A DNA stretch of 64,000 nt from Candidatus Sulfotelmatobacter sp. Its GTDB lineage: Bacteria; Vulcanimicrobiota; Vulcanimicrobiia; Vulcanimicrobiales; Vulcanimicrobiaceae. The stretch is from NCBI GenBank assembly GCA_035504415.1, contig DATJRY010000007.1, forward strand, positions 62,001 to 126,000. The letters are read 5' to 3'. Below the pieces are notes generated by a model. That model was not told the DNA's origin and did not search any database. It saw only the letters and a list, made by a program, of their open reading frames with translations. Position 1 is the first letter of the stretch; each line of letters begins with the position of its first letter. Below are positions 1-8,855 of this stretch, piece after piece. Both the position numbers and the translations under genes were made by a program.

Positions 1-554
1 CCGGCCACCAGCGGACCGAGCGAGAGCGCCAGCACGCGCTTCTCGCGCAGCGCGCTCGGTACGTCGTTGCGCGCGATGCGCTGGGCGAGCCCTTCGACGA
101 TCGCCGTCTTACCCACGCCCGGCTCGCCGATCAGCACCGGATTGTTCTTGCTGCGCCGGGCGAGGATCGAGACGACGCGCTCGACCTCGTCGTCGCGTCC
201 GATGACCGGGTCGAGCTCGTTGCGCCGCGCCGCTTCGGTTAGGTCGCGCGAGTACTGGGCCAGCGTCGAGGGACCGGTGAAGACGCGGCCCAGGTCGCGC
301 AGGGTCGGATTGGGCGCGGCCGGCTCGCCCTTCTCGCCCGCGTTGCCGCGGCGGTTGACCGAGTCGATCGCGAAGGCGGCGCCGCCGACCAATGCGGCGG
401 CGGCCGCGGCCGCCCCGAGGATCGCCAGCGGCGTGCGGCGGCGCCGCTTGGCGCAGTCCGCGCAGACCTCGGCCTCGACCCAGCGCCCACCCCGCATGGC
501 GTAGTCGTGGACGCTGGCCGGTTTCTGCCGGCAGACCTCACAAGTGGCGGTCAT
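1..554 (-). CDS. ClpE/ClpB-type AAA+ ATPase with N-terminal zinc finger and membrane segment (3' part outside window)
   Basis: Only the first 184 codons are present; the gene runs off the left edge. Residues 5-34 form a C-x2-C-x22-C-x2-C finger (C5, C8, C31, C34), the spacing found in ClpE and McsA. An Arg-rich stop-transfer stretch (37-40) and an Ala/Leu/Gly-rich hydrophobic segment (about 42-63) follow, so the protein is probably membrane-anchored. After a short linker comes the first Clp AAA module: an [19 protein letters not shown] entry (about 107-121) and Walker A GEPGVGKT at about 143-150. The usual double Clp N domain is absent. By family knowledge it should unfold or disaggregate proteins; the anchor suggests action at the membrane (inference). 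The ATG at 552-554 is chosen because it precedes the finger directly. Without the rest it cannot be told whether a ClpP-binding loop or a second AAA domain exists. Confidence 0.85.
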   Translation of the reverse strand, partial: MTATCEVCRQKPASVHDYAMRGGRWVEAEVCADCAKRRRRTPLAILGAAAAAAALVGGAAFAIDSVNRRGNAGEKGEPAAPNPTLRDLGRVFTGPSTLAQYSRDLTEAARRNELDPVIGRDDEVERVVSILARRSKNNPVLIGEPGVGKTAIVEGLAQRIARNDVPSALREKRVLALSLGPLVA

Positions 555-597
555 CGCACCGTACCTACCCGGCCGGTCGCGGCCCGGTTTCGAGCGC

Positions 598-1326
598 CTA
601 CGGGGCGATGCGGTAGACGACCGTGACCGTCTGGCGGATCGAGAGGCTGCCGGGCTGGACGTTGGTCGGCACGTTGGCCTGATACGTGTCCGCCATCCGG
701 AACGCGATCGGCTGCGGTTGATAGAAGACCGGCTGGCTGCCGATGGAGGCGATCCCCGTCAGCCGTACGTGGGCAGCCGCCGCGATCGCTTCGGCCTGGG
801 CGGCCGCGTCGGCGACCGCGGCGGCTTGCGCGGTGCGTTCGACCGTCCGTTCGTCGCGGACGGTGAAGGCGACACCGTCGACGTTCGTGACGCCGGCCGC
901 GACGCCGGCGTCGATCAGCGCGCCGACCTGGTTGACGTCGTCGGTCGTGGCCGAGACGTTGCGGGTCACCACGAAGCCGTAACGCTCGCCGGACTGCGGA
1001 TTCGGCACGGGCGGGCGCGGCTGGAAGGTGATCCCGAACGAGAGCGTACGCAGGCTGGGGCCGCGGACGCCGAGCGCGTCGAGCTTCGCCGCGAGCGCCG
1101 CGTAGGCGGCGTTGTTGGCCGAGGTCGCGGCGGCCGCGCGATCGTCGTTGGTGATGATGCCGAAGGTGACGATCGCCCGGTCGGGGGCGCGTTCGACGAC
1201 GCCGACGCCCGTCACCGAGAGCGTCGGCGCCGGCGGCGGCTCGGCCGCCGGGGCGGCGGCCGGCAGCGCGACGGCGAGCGCCAACGCCGGAACGGCCACG
1301 TGTGCGATGCGTGGGAAGCGTTTCAT
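598..1326 (-). CDS. SIMPL-domain (DUF541) secreted protein
   Basis: A 242-residue protein of the SIMPL/DUF541 family (YggE-like, BP26-like). An N-terminal signal peptide of about 27 residues ([10 protein letters not shown], then an Ala/Leu core ending APAAE) predicts export. The mature part opens with [23 protein letters not shown], the usual first strand of the family, followed by the Ala-rich helix and a series of strands. The family forms oligomeric rings in the periplasm or outer envelope and is linked to oxidative-stress tolerance in E. coli; its biochemical activity is unknown. The start is the ATG at 1324-1326 with GAGGTG about 4 nt upstream; an upstream in-frame start would put a charged stretch before the signal peptide. 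The next gene upstream on the other strand is divergent. Confidence 0.88.
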   Translation of the reverse strand: MKRFPRIAHVAVPALALAVALPAAAPAAEPPPAPTLSVTGVGVVERAPDRAIVTFGIITNDDRAAAATSANNAAYAALAAKLDALGVRGPSLRTLSFGITFQPRPPVPNPQSGERYGFVVTRNVSATTDDVNQVGALIDAGVAAGVTNVDGVAFTVRDERTVERTAQAAAVADAAAQAEAIAAAAHVRLTGIASIGSQPVFYQPQPIAFRMADTYQANVPTNVQPGSLSIRQTVTVVYRIAP

Positions 1327-1451
1327 GTTCACCTCAACGGAGCGGGCAGGCGCCTCGTGCCCGTTTCGGGGCCGGGGTGCGGGGAATCCTAAGGAGCACC
1401 GGCGCCGATCCAAGCGCCACGAAACTCGAGGAGAAAGGCTACCGCGTCATC

Positions 1452-1715
1452 ATGAGTATCTTGAGCTGGTTGGTCGTCGGCCTGATCGCGGGGTTGCTCG
1501 CGAAATGGGTGGTGCCCGGCGAAGGGCCGGGGGGCATCCTGGGCGACATCGTCGTGGGCATCATCGGTGGGTTCATCGGCGGTTGGCTCTTCAACATGTT
1601 CGGCCATACCGGGCTGACCGGGATCAACATCTGGAGCATCGTCGTGGCCTTCGTCGGGGCCGTCATCCTGCTGTTCATCCTGCGCGCGATCAGCGGCCGC
1701 CGGGCGACCTACTGA
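1452..1715 (+). CDS. GlsB/YeaQ/YmgE family small membrane protein
   Basis: An 87-residue, very hydrophobic protein with three predicted membrane segments (about 2-18, 28-50, 58-78) and Gly-rich packing (GGILGDIVVGIIGGFIGGWL). This pattern and length match the GlsB/YeaQ/YmgE family, often called transglycosylase-associated or stress-response membrane proteins; no enzymatic role is proven. The ATG at 1452 begins the MSILSWLVVG sequence typical of the family; AGGAGAAAG lies about 17 nt upstream, so spacing is loose. It stands alone between the divergent SIMPL gene and the ferredoxin gene. Confidence 0.88.
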   Translation: MSILSWLVVGLIAGLLAKWVVPGEGPGGILGDIVVGIIGGFIGGWLFNMFGHTGLTGINIWSIVVAFVGAVILLFILRAISGRRATY

Positions 1716-1820
1716 CCGCGACACCCCTTCCCGCGGCAGGCGCCGCCCGGGCTTCCGGCGCGGCGCCTGCTGCTTTTGTCGGTAGGAGCCGTCCCCCCGG
1801 CCGCGCAACCCCTTCGCCCC

Positions 1821-2063
1821 ATGGCGTACGTCATCACCGAACCCTGCATCGGCACCAAGGACAAGTCGTGTGTGGACGTCTGTCCGGTCGATTGCATTCA
1901 CGGCGATGACGAGGACACGCAGCTGTTCATCGACCCGGAAGTCTGCATCGATTGCGGCGCCTGCGTCTCCGCCTGCCCGGTCGAGGCGATCTATGCCGAT
2001 TCCGACGTCCCCGAGAAGTGGAAGAACTTCATCGAAGTCAACGCGGAGTGGTACAAGAAGTAG
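1821..2063 (+). CDS. Ferredoxin, 3Fe-4S/4Fe-4S type
   Basis: An 80-residue bacterial dicluster ferredoxin. Cluster ligands seen: C9, C17, C21 and C25 (C-x7-C-x3-C-x3-CP) and C42, C45, C48 and C52 (C-x2-C-x2-C-x3-CP). The long C-x7-C spacing in the first motif is that of FdxA-type seven- or eight-iron ferredoxins; the C-terminal tail is acidic and aromatic-rich as in that group. It carries electrons in the cytoplasm. The start is the ATG at 1821 (MAYVITEPC), the conserved family start. It lies 15 bp before the methyltransferase operon and could supply electrons to the FAD reductase there, though it may equally be a separate housekeeping gene. Confidence 0.93.
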   Translation: MAYVITEPCIGTKDKSCVDVCPVDCIHGDDEDTQLFIDPEVCIDCGACVSACPVEAIYADSDVPEKWKNFIEVNAEWYKK

Positions 2064-2078
2064 CCCTTTGAGGCGCGC

Positions 2079-2750
2079 GTGCGCCGCACGGTCGCCCGCG
2101 AGCTGATGGACGAGCCCGTCGACGACGTCGACGAGCTCGCCGGGAACCTGCGCGACATCGCGTTCGCGAACCGCCGCTTGGGCGGAGTTGCGCCGGTGCT
2201 GCGCGCGTTGCGTGCGCTCGGCGCGCGCAGCGTGCTCGACGTCGGCTCGGGCCTGGCCGACATCCCGCTCGCGGTCGCGCGGGACGCGCGCGAGCGCGGC
2301 ACTCAGATTCACCTCACGTGTCTGGACCACAGTGAGCAGATGCTCGCGCTGGCCCGAGAGCGCTGCGATCACCACCCGGATCTGACCTTCGTGCGCGCCG
2401 AGGGCACGCAACTGCCGTTCGGCGCAGGCTCGTTCGACGTCGTGCTGTGCACGCTGGCGCTGCATCATTTCGACGGCACGGCCGCGCACGCGCTGCTGCG
2501 CGAGCTGCGCCGCGTCGCGCGGGTGACGCCGCTGGTCTGCGATCTGCGCCGCTCGCCGGTGGCGCTGGCAGCGACGTGGCTGTGGTCGCGCACGTCGCGC
2601 AACCGCCTGACCCGGCACGATGCGCCGCTCTCGGTGCGCCGCGCCTACACGCCCGGCGAAGCGCTGGCGCTGGCGCGCGCGGCGGGCTGGACGACGCCGG
2701 TGGTGCGGCGCGAGCCGTTCTTTCGCATGACGCTGGCGGACGCGCGATGA
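2079..2750 (+). CDS. Class I SAM-dependent methyltransferase
   Basis: A 223-residue protein with a class I Rossmann methyltransferase core. Motif I is VLDVGSGLAD (about residues 52-61), the acidic end of strand 2 is in LTCLDHSEQM, and motif IV/post-I is FDVVLCTLALHHFD. The substrate cannot be read from the sequence. It is the first gene of a run of seven that overlap by a few bases each, so its product very likely acts on the same compound as the FAD reductase and ketosynthase that follow. GTG 2079 is chosen, with TTTGAGG just upstream; the ATG at residue 10 is an alternative. Its stop overlaps the next start (ATGA). Confidence 0.85.
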   Translation: MRRTVARELMDEPVDDVDELAGNLRDIAFANRRLGGVAPVLRALRALGARSVLDVGSGLADIPLAVARDARERGTQIHLTCLDHSEQMLALARERCDHHPDLTFVRAEGTQLPFGAGSFDVVLCTLALHHFDGTAAHALLRELRRVARVTPLVCDLRRSPVALAATWLWSRTSRNRLTRHDAPLSVRRAYTPGEALALARAAGWTTPVVRREPFFRMTLADAR

Positions 2751-3925
2751 GCGACGAGGTGGTCGTGGTCGGGGCCGGCCCGGCCGGCAGCGCGACGGCG
2801 TTGCTGCTGGCGCGGGCGGGCGCGCGCGTGCGCGTCCTGGAGCGCGCGCAGTTTCCGCGCCGCAAGGTGTGCGGCGAGTACCTCAACGCCGGCGCGCTGG
2901 CGGCGCTCGACCGGCTGGGCGTCGGCGAGGCGGCCCGCGCCGCCGGCGCGCCGCTGCACGGCGTGCGGCTCGTCGCGCCCGGCGCCGCGCCGGTCGCGCT
3001 GCGGTTCGCGCAGCCGGCACTGGCGTGCGCGCGCGATCGCTTGGACGCGCTGCTGCTCGACGCCGCACGCGCGGCCGGCGCGCAGGTCGAACGCGCGCGC
3101 GTCGACGAGCTGCTGCACGCGGACGGCCGCTGTGCGGGCGTGCGCGCGCGCGACGAACGCGGCGAGGTCGTCGAGCGCCGGGCGCGGATCGTCGTCGGCG
3201 CCGACGGGACCGGCTCGCTGGTCGCGCGCCGGTTGGGCCTCGCGCGGCCGTCGCGCCGCGGCGCACGCTGGGCGGTCGGCGGTCACTACGCCGGCTTCGG
3301 CGCGCTGGACGGGTGCGTCGAGATGTACGTCGGCGGCGGCGCGTACTTCGCGCTCAACCCGCTCGACGCCGATGCGGCCAACGTGATGGTGGTCGTACCG
3401 CGGAACCGGCTGGCCCGGTGGGCCGACGACCTCGACGCCGGCGTCGGCGCCGCCGCCGCGGCGCTGGCGCACGGCGCGCGCTCCTTCGCCGGCACCACGC
3501 GGCTCGGCGCCCGGGTGAGCGTCGGCCCGCTGGCGCACGACGTGCGCGCGGTCGCCGCGCCGGGCGCGCTTCTGGCGGGCGACGCGGCCGGATTCCTGGA
3601 CCCGTTCACCGGACAAGGCGTCGCGCTGGCGCTGCTCGACGCGGAGCGCGCGGCCGAGACGGCGCTGCGCGCGTTGCGCGCGCCGGCGGACGAGCCGCGT
3701 GCGTTCGCCGCCTACGATCGCGACCGGCGCGCGGACCGGCGCCGGCGACGCGGCCTGTGCCGCGCGGTCGCGCTGCTGGTCGACGTGCCGCCGCTCGCGC
3801 GGCGCGCCTCGGCGCGGCTGGCGCGTTCGCCCGAGTTGGGCGCGGCGCTGCTCGACGCGCTGGCGGGGACCCTCGCTCCGCGGCGCGCGTTCGGGCCGGG
3901 CGTGCTCGTGCGACTGCTGGCATGA
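2747..3925 (+). CDS. FAD-dependent oxidoreductase, geranylgeranyl-reductase-like
   Basis: A 392-residue flavoprotein of the p-hydroxybenzoate hydroxylase fold. The N-terminal dinucleotide motif is VVVGAGPAGSATALLLARAG (about 5-24). The sequence RRKVCGEYLNAGAL with its CGE follows, as in geranylgeranyl reductases and related lipid-modifying enzymes. The second FAD motif is LLAGDAAGFLDPFTGQGVALAL near residue 285. Such enzymes reduce isoprenoid double bonds or oxidise aromatic or polyketide substrates. Position between the methyltransferase and an SRPBCC/ketosynthase pair suggests a tailoring step on the operon's product (inference). The ATG overlaps the preceding stop and its own stop overlaps the next ATG. 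The C-terminal part is unusually Arg/Ala-rich. Confidence 0.85.
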   Translation: MSDEVVVVGAGPAGSATALLLARAGARVRVLERAQFPRRKVCGEYLNAGALAALDRLGVGEAARAAGAPLHGVRLVAPGAAPVALRFAQPALACARDRLDALLLDAARAAGAQVERARVDELLHADGRCAGVRARDERGEVVERRARIVVGADGTGSLVARRLGLARPSRRGARWAVGGHYAGFGALDGCVEMYVGGGAYFALNPLDADAANVMVVVPRNRLARWADDLDAGVGAAAAALAHGARSFAGTTRLGARVSVGPLAHDVRAVAAPGALLAGDAAGFLDPFTGQGVALALLDAERAAETALRALRAPADEPRAFAAYDRDRRADRRRRRGLCRAVALLVDVPPLARRASARLARSPELGAALLDALAGTLAPRRAFGPGVLVRLLA

Positions 3926-4368
3926 TCGTCACCCGTACCGCGATCGAGATCGCGGCCTCGCCCGCGGCGATCTTCGCGCTGGCTTCGGCGACCGAACGGT
4001 GGCCCGCGATCCTGCCGCACTACCGCTACGTGCGGGTGATCGAGCAGCTCGGCTCGAGCCGGCTGGTCGCGATGGGCGCGCGCCACGACGGCATCCCGAT
4101 CGGCTGGGTGGCGCGCCAGACGAACGACGCGAGCACGCCGCACATCGCCTTCCATCACCTGCGCGGGTGGACGCGCGGGATGGACGTCGAGTGGATCTTC
4201 GAGCCGCACGGCGACCGCACGCGGGTGACGATCGAGCATCGCCTGGCCTTCCGCTTTCCGTTCGCGGCCGACTGGCTCGGCAAGCACGTCGTCTGCGACT
4301 ACTTCGTCGACGGCGTCGCGAACAAGACGCTGGCGACGATCAAACGTCTGGCCGAGCAGGGCGCGTGA
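3922..4368 (+). CDS. SRPBCC-fold protein (polyketide cyclase/START-like)
   Basis: A 148-residue protein with the SRPBCC pattern: an initial strand TRTAIEIAASPAAIFALASATERWPAILPHY, alternating strands, then a long C-terminal helix (about 118-146). START-like folds bind hydrophobic ligands in a deep cavity; bacterial relatives include aromatase/cyclases. Lying directly before a ketosynthase with 4-bp overlaps on both sides, a cyclase or ligand-holding role in the same pathway is plausible, but no catalytic residue can be assigned. It starts at ATG 3922 inside the stop of the FAD reductase gene. Confidence 0.82.
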   Translation: MIVTRTAIEIAASPAAIFALASATERWPAILPHYRYVRVIEQLGSSRLVAMGARHDGIPIGWVARQTNDASTPHIAFHHLRGWTRGMDVEWIFEPHGDRTRVTIEHRLAFRFPFAADWLGKHVVCDYFVDGVANKTLATIKRLAEQGA

Positions 4369-5600
4369 CCGCCGCGCATCGGGTCGCGGTGACGGGCCTG
4401 GGCGTGGTGACGCCGCTCGGCATCGGGATCGACGCGTTCTGGTCGAGCGTACTGGCCGAACGGGTCGCGGTCGCGCCGTTGACGCGCTTTCCGACCGACG
4501 GCTACCGGTCGGCGATCGCGGCGCAGATCGACGACTTCGCGCCCGACGATTTCCTGAGCACCAAGCGCATCCGTTGGACCGACCGCTTCGCGCAGCTGGC
4601 GATCGCGGCCGCGCGGCTGGCCCTCTCCGACGCCGCGTTCGATCCGGCGCGCGCGCCCGGCGAGGTCGCGGTTTCGCTGGGCTCGGCGCTCGGCGGCCTA
4701 GCCTACGCCGACGAGCAGCACGACATCTTTCGCGCGCAGGGCTTGGACGCCGTCAAGCCGCTGCTGGCGCTCTCGGTGTTCGGCGGTTCGGCGCCGTGCA
4801 ACGTCGCGCTCGAGTTCGACCTGCGCGGGCCGGTGCTGGCCAACGGCAACTCGTGCGCGGCCGGCGCCGTCGCGATCGGCGAAGCGTTCCGCGCGATCGC
4901 GCGCGGCGACGTGCGCGCCGCGCTCGCCGGCGGGGTCGAGGCGCCGCTCTCGCCGCTCGTGTTCGGCGCCTTCACCGTCATCCGCGCGATGTCGACCAAC
5001 AACGCTGATCCGGCCGGTGCGAGCCGGCCGTTCGATCGCGCGCGCGACGGCTTCGTCATGGCCGAAGGCGCCGGCGTGCTCGTGCTCGAGCGGCTCGACG
5101 ACGCGCTCGCGCGCGGGGCGCGCGTCTACGCCGAGATCGCCGGCTACGGGTTGACCAACGACGCCTACCACATGTCGGCGCCGCGGCCCGACGGCTCGGC
5201 CAACCTGCGCGCGATGCGCGGTGCGCTCGACGAAGCGGGGCTGACGCCGAACGAGCTCGACGTCGTCAACGCGCACGGCAGCGCGACCGTGCTCGGCGAC
5301 GCGTGCGAGGCGCTGGCGGTGCGCGCGCTGCTCGGCGAGCGCGCGGCGAGCGTGCCGGTGACGGCGACGAAGGGACAGCACGCGCACGCGCTCGGCGCGA
5401 CCGGTGCCTGGGAAGCGGCGCTGGCCTGCCGCACGATCGAGCGGGGCGTGATCCCGCGCAGCGTCAACGCCGACGATCTCGACCCGGACTGCGGCCTGGC
5501 CGTCACGCGCACGCGCCTCGAGCGCCCGGTACGCAGCGTGCTCTCGAGCTCGGCCGGATTCGGCGGCATCAACGCGGCGTTGGTCCTGCGTGCGCTCTGA
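4365..5600 (+). CDS. Beta-ketoacyl synthase (FabF/KAS II-like)
   Basis: A 411-residue ketosynthase. The catalytic triad is complete: Cys164 in GNSCAAGA, His304 in VNAHGSAT and His341 in GQHAHALGATGA, with the Lys of the TKGQ motif also kept. Length and layout match FabF-type condensing enzymes, not chain-length factors, which lack the Cys. The pocket motif NSCAAG departs from the usual T-A-C-A-T of fatty acid FabF, which points to a specialised pathway. No acyl carrier protein, ketoreductase or acyltransferase is encoded nearby, so it must use carriers from elsewhere or act directly on CoA or ACP lipids. The GTG start overlaps the SRPBCC stop (GTGA). Downstream lie exporter genes, implying that the product leaves the cytoplasm (inference). 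Confidence 0.9.
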   Translation: MTAAHRVAVTGLGVVTPLGIGIDAFWSSVLAERVAVAPLTRFPTDGYRSAIAAQIDDFAPDDFLSTKRIRWTDRFAQLAIAAARLALSDAAFDPARAPGEVAVSLGSALGGLAYADEQHDIFRAQGLDAVKPLLALSVFGGSAPCNVALEFDLRGPVLANGNSCAAGAVAIGEAFRAIARGDVRAALAGGVEAPLSPLVFGAFTVIRAMSTNNADPAGASRPFDRARDGFVMAEGAGVLVLERLDDALARGARVYAEIAGYGLTNDAYHMSAPRPDGSANLRAMRGALDEAGLTPNELDVVNAHGSATVLGDACEALAVRALLGERAASVPVTATKGQHAHALGATGAWEAALACRTIERGVIPRSVNADDLDPDCGLAVTRTRLERPVRSVLSSSAGFGGINAALVLRAL

Positions 5601-6279
5601 CCGGCGCGGCGCCGAGCCGCCGGTGCTCGCGCGCGCGGTGGTCAAGGAGTACGGCAGCGGGACGGAGATCGTGCGCGCGCTCGACGGCGTCTCGCTGGCG
5701 GTCGAGCGCGGCGAGATGGTCGCGCTCGTCGGTCCCAGCGGGTGCGGAAAGACCACGTTGCTCAACCTGATCGGCTGCATCGACGTGCCGAGCAGCGGCG
5801 AGGTGCTGGTCGAAGGCGCCTCGACGCTGGCGCTCGGCGACGACGCGCTGACGGCGCTGCGCCGCGAGCGGATCGGCACCGTCTTCCAATTCTTCAACCT
5901 GCTACCGGCGATGCGGATCGCCGACAACGTCGGGCTGCCGCTGGCGCTGCAGCGCGTCGAGCGCGCCGAGATCGCCACCCGCGTGCGTGCCGCGTTGGCG
6001 CAGGTCGGCTTGAGCGAGAAGGCGCACGCGTTCCCGGCCGATCTCTCCGGCGGTCAGCTGCAGCGCGCCGCGATCGCGCGCGCGATCGTGCACCGCCCGG
6101 CGATCGTGCTGGCGGACGAGCCGACCGGAAACCTCGACTCGCAGACCGGCGCCGGCGTGCTGGCGCTGCTGCGCGCGCTGGCCGACGGCGGCGAGACGAT
6201 CGTGCTGGCCACGCACAGCGCCGAGGCGGCGGCGATCTGCGACCGCACGATCGCGATGCGCGACGGCCGCTTGGCGTGA
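5590..6279 (+). CDS. ABC transporter ATP-binding protein, LolD/MacB/AttE-like
   Basis: A 229-residue ABC ATPase. Walker A is GPSGCGKT (about 48-55), the signature LSGGQLQR (about 143-150), Walker B IVLADEPTGNLD, and the H-loop LATHS. The EPTGNLD sequence and the length identify the LolD/MacB/FtsE class that pairs with FtsX-fold permeases. It overlaps the ketosynthase gene by 11 bp (GTG 5590) and its stop overlaps the permease start, so it belongs to the same transcript. With the next two genes it reproduces the AttEFGH arrangement (ATPase, FtsX permease, AttH), a putative lipid or lipoprotein exporter. Confidence 0.92.
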   Translation: MRSDRRGAEPPVLARAVVKEYGSGTEIVRALDGVSLAVERGEMVALVGPSGCGKTTLLNLIGCIDVPSSGEVLVEGASTLALGDDALTALRRERIGTVFQFFNLLPAMRIADNVGLPLALQRVERAEIATRVRAALAQVGLSEKAHAFPADLSGGQLQRAAIARAIVHRPAIVLADEPTGNLDSQTGAGVLALLRALADGGETIVLATHSAEAAAICDRTIAMRDGRLA

Positions 6280-8855
6280 GCGCGTTGCCGCTGCTGCGCG
6301 CGCTGGTGCTCGGGCCGTGGCGCGCGGACCGGCTGCGCTCGCTGGTCACGCTGGTCGCGGTGGCGCTGGCGGTCGCGATCGGGCTGGCGATCGATCTGGC
6401 CGACGCGACGGCGATCGCCTCGTTCGCCTCGAGCGTCGACGTCGTCTCGAACCACGTCACGCTGCAGGTGCTCGGCATCGGCAGCGGCTTCGACGAGCGC
6501 GCGCTGCTGCGCGTGCAGGCCGTCCCCGGCGTCGAGCTCGCCGCGCCCGCGATCGAGGACACGCTGACGGTCGGCGTGCGGCGCGGCGATCCGTTCGGGG
6601 GCGAGGTGCTGCGCGTGCTGGGCGTCGATCTGCTGCGCCCGTTGCCGGGCGTCGCGCCCCCGCCGCAGGCGACGCCGGGATCGCCGGGCGCGACGGCCGT
6701 CGATCCGTGGGTGCTGGTGAACGGCCATGGCGCCCTGGTGTCGGCGGCGTTGGCGGCACGCCATCGCTGGCGCGTCGGCCAGACGATCCACGCGCTCGCC
6801 GCCGATCGCGCCGTCGTGCTGCGGCTGGCGGGGATCGTGCCCAGCGGCAGCGTGCGGATCGACTCGAGCGTCGTGTTCGTCGACGTCGCGACCGCGCAAG
6901 AGGTGTTCGGCAAGATCGGCCTGCTCGACCGGATCGACTGCGTGGTCGCGCCGGCGCGCCTGGCCGCCGTGCAGCGCGCGCTCGAGGCCGTCGTTCCGGC
7001 GGGCGCGCGCGTCGTGCGGCCGGCGACGCGCACGCGCGAGATCGAGCGCATGCTGCAGAGCTTCCGCCTCAATCTCGAAGCGCTGGCGTGGATCGCGCTC
7101 TTGGTCGGGATGTACCTGGTCTACAACGCGGTCGCGATCTCGGTCGTGCAGCGGCGCGCCGAGATCGGCACGGTGCGCGCGCTCGGCGCGAGCCGCGCGG
7201 CCGTGTTCCGCACCTTCGTGGCCGAAGGTGCGCTGCTGGGCGGCGCCGGCTCGCTGGCCGGGCTCGCGCTGGGCGCCGCGCTCGCGACGCTGGCCGTCGG
7301 CGCCGTCTCGCGCACCGTCGACTCGCTCTACGTCGCCTCGCACGCCGACCGTGTGCTGTTCACGCCGGGGCCGTTCGTCCTCGCGTTCGCGCTGGGCGTG
7401 CTGGCGTCGGTCGTCGCGGCCGCAGTGCCGGCGCTGGACGGCGCCGCGACGCCGCCCGCGATCGCGATGCGCGCGCGGGGCTTTGAGCGCCCGCGGCGGG
7501 GGATCGCGCGCCGGGCGACGCTCGTCGCGTTGGGCTGCTTCGGGCTGGCGGCAGCGTGCGCGCGCGTCCCGGCGCTCGACGGCGTGCCGGTGTTCGGCTA
7601 CGCGGCGGGGCTGCTGCTGATCGCGGGCGGCTCGCTGCTGGCGCCGGCCGGCGTCCTGCTGCTCGCGCGCGCCGGACGCGCGCTCAGCGCGCGCCGTCCG
7701 ATCGTCGCGCTGGCCGCCGCCAACGTCGGCGGCGCGCCGTTGCGGGTCGCCGTCGCGGTCGCCTCGTTGGCGATCGCGATCGCGATGATGGTCGCGGTCG
7801 GCGTCCTGGTCGCCTCGTTCCGCACCACCGTCGTCGCCTGGGCGAACGAGACGCTGCGCGCCGACTTGTTCGTGCGCCCGCTGGCGCTCGGCGACGCTTC
7901 GACCGACGCGCGCTTCTCGGCGGGCGTCGTGCGCGCGATCGCGCGCGTTCCGGGCGTCGCATCCGTCTCGACCTTCCGCGCGGTCACGATTCCCTACGGC
8001 GGACGGTTGACGACGCTGGGCGCGACGGATCTGGCCCAGCTCGGCCGCAGCGGGCCCCAGCTGCGGCTGCTGGGCGGTGCCCGAGCCGCGCAGCTGGCAC
8101 GCGCCGTTCCCGGCACGCGCGACGTGCTGATCTCCGAGCCGTTCGCGTCGAAGTTCGGCGTGGGGACCGGGGACCGCATCGCGCTGCCGACGCCGTCGGG
8201 CGTCACGTCGTTCACGGTGGCGGCCGTCTACAACGACTACTCGTCGGACGGCGGGGTGGTGCTGCTCGACCGGCGCACCTTCGTGCGGCTCTTTCACGAC
8301 GACGCCGTCAACTCGATCGCGATCGACGCGTCGCCGGGCGTCGACCTGGACCACTTGCGCACCGCCGTCTACCGGGCGGTCGCGCCGCATCGCGTGCTGG
8401 TCGAAACGAACCGCGAGCTGCGCGCGCTGGTCGTGCAGGTCTTCGACCGCACCTTCGCCATCACGTACGCGCTGGACGTCATCGCGATCGCGATCGCCGT
8501 GCTGGGCGTCGTCTCGACGCTGTTCGCGCTGGTGCTCGAGCGCCGCCGTGAGTTCGGCATCCTGCGCTATCTGGGGCTCTCGACCGGCGGCGTGCGCGCG
8601 ACGGTCCTGACCGAAGCGGCCGGCGTCGGTCTACTCGGCGCGGGGCTGGGCGTCGGGCTCGGTTTCGTCCTGTCGCTGCTGCTGATCTTCGTCATCAACC
8701 GTCAGGCCTTCGGCTGGCTGATCGAGCTGCACGTGCCGTGGGCGTTCTTGGGCGAGACGGTGCTGCTGGTGCTGGCCGCGGCGGTGCTGGCCGGCCTCGC
8801 GCCGGCGCGGATCGCCGCGCGCATCCGCACCGCCGACGCGGTGCGCGGCGAATGA
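6276..8855 (+). CDS. ABC transporter permease with two FtsX domains
   Basis: An 859-residue inner-membrane protein. One membrane segment lies near the N terminus (about 20-40), then a large extracytoplasmic domain of the MacB-PCD type, then a three-helix FtsX domain (about 265-395). Two further membrane helices and a second extracytoplasmic domain follow, then a C-terminal FtsX domain (about 725-855). The RAEIGTVRALGASRA and RREFGILRYLGLSTG coupling motifs mark both FtsX halves. One fused polypeptide therefore replaces the AttF/AttG or LolC/LolE pair. These pumps move substrates out of the outer leaflet or periplasm instead of across the membrane. GTG 6276 overlaps the ATPase stop, and its stop overlaps the AttH-like gene. 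Confidence 0.9.
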   Translation: MSALPLLRALVLGPWRADRLRSLVTLVAVALAVAIGLAIDLADATAIASFASSVDVVSNHVTLQVLGIGSGFDERALLRVQAVPGVELAAPAIEDTLTVGVRRGDPFGGEVLRVLGVDLLRPLPGVAPPPQATPGSPGATAVDPWVLVNGHGALVSAALAARHRWRVGQTIHALAADRAVVLRLAGIVPSGSVRIDSSVVFVDVATAQEVFGKIGLLDRIDCVVAPARLAAVQRALEAVVPAGARVVRPATRTREIERMLQSFRLNLEALAWIALLVGMYLVYNAVAISVVQRRAEIGTVRALGASRAAVFRTFVAEGALLGGAGSLAGLALGAALATLAVGAVSRTVDSLYVASHADRVLFTPGPFVLAFALGVLASVVAAAVPALDGAATPPAIAMRARGFERPRRGIARRATLVALGCFGLAAACARVPALDGVPVFGYAAGLLLIAGGSLLAPAGVLLLARAGRALSARRPIVALAAANVGGAPLRVAVAVASLAIAIAMMVAVGVLVASFRTTVVAWANETLRADLFVRPLALGDASTDARFSAGVVRAIARVPGVASVSTFRAVTIPYGGRLTTLGATDLAQLGRSGPQLRLLGGARAAQLARAVPGTRDVLISEPFASKFGVGTGDRIALPTPSGVTSFTVAAVYNDYSSDGGVVLLDRRTFVRLFHDDAVNSIAIDASPGVDLDHLRTAVYRAVAPHRVLVETNRELRALVVQVFDRTFAITYALDVIAIAIAVLGVVSTLFALVLERRREFGILRYLGLSTGGVRATVLTEAAGVGLLGAGLGVGLGFVLSLLLIFVINRQAFGWLIELHVPWAFLGETVLLVLAAAVLAGLAPARIAARIRTADAVRGE

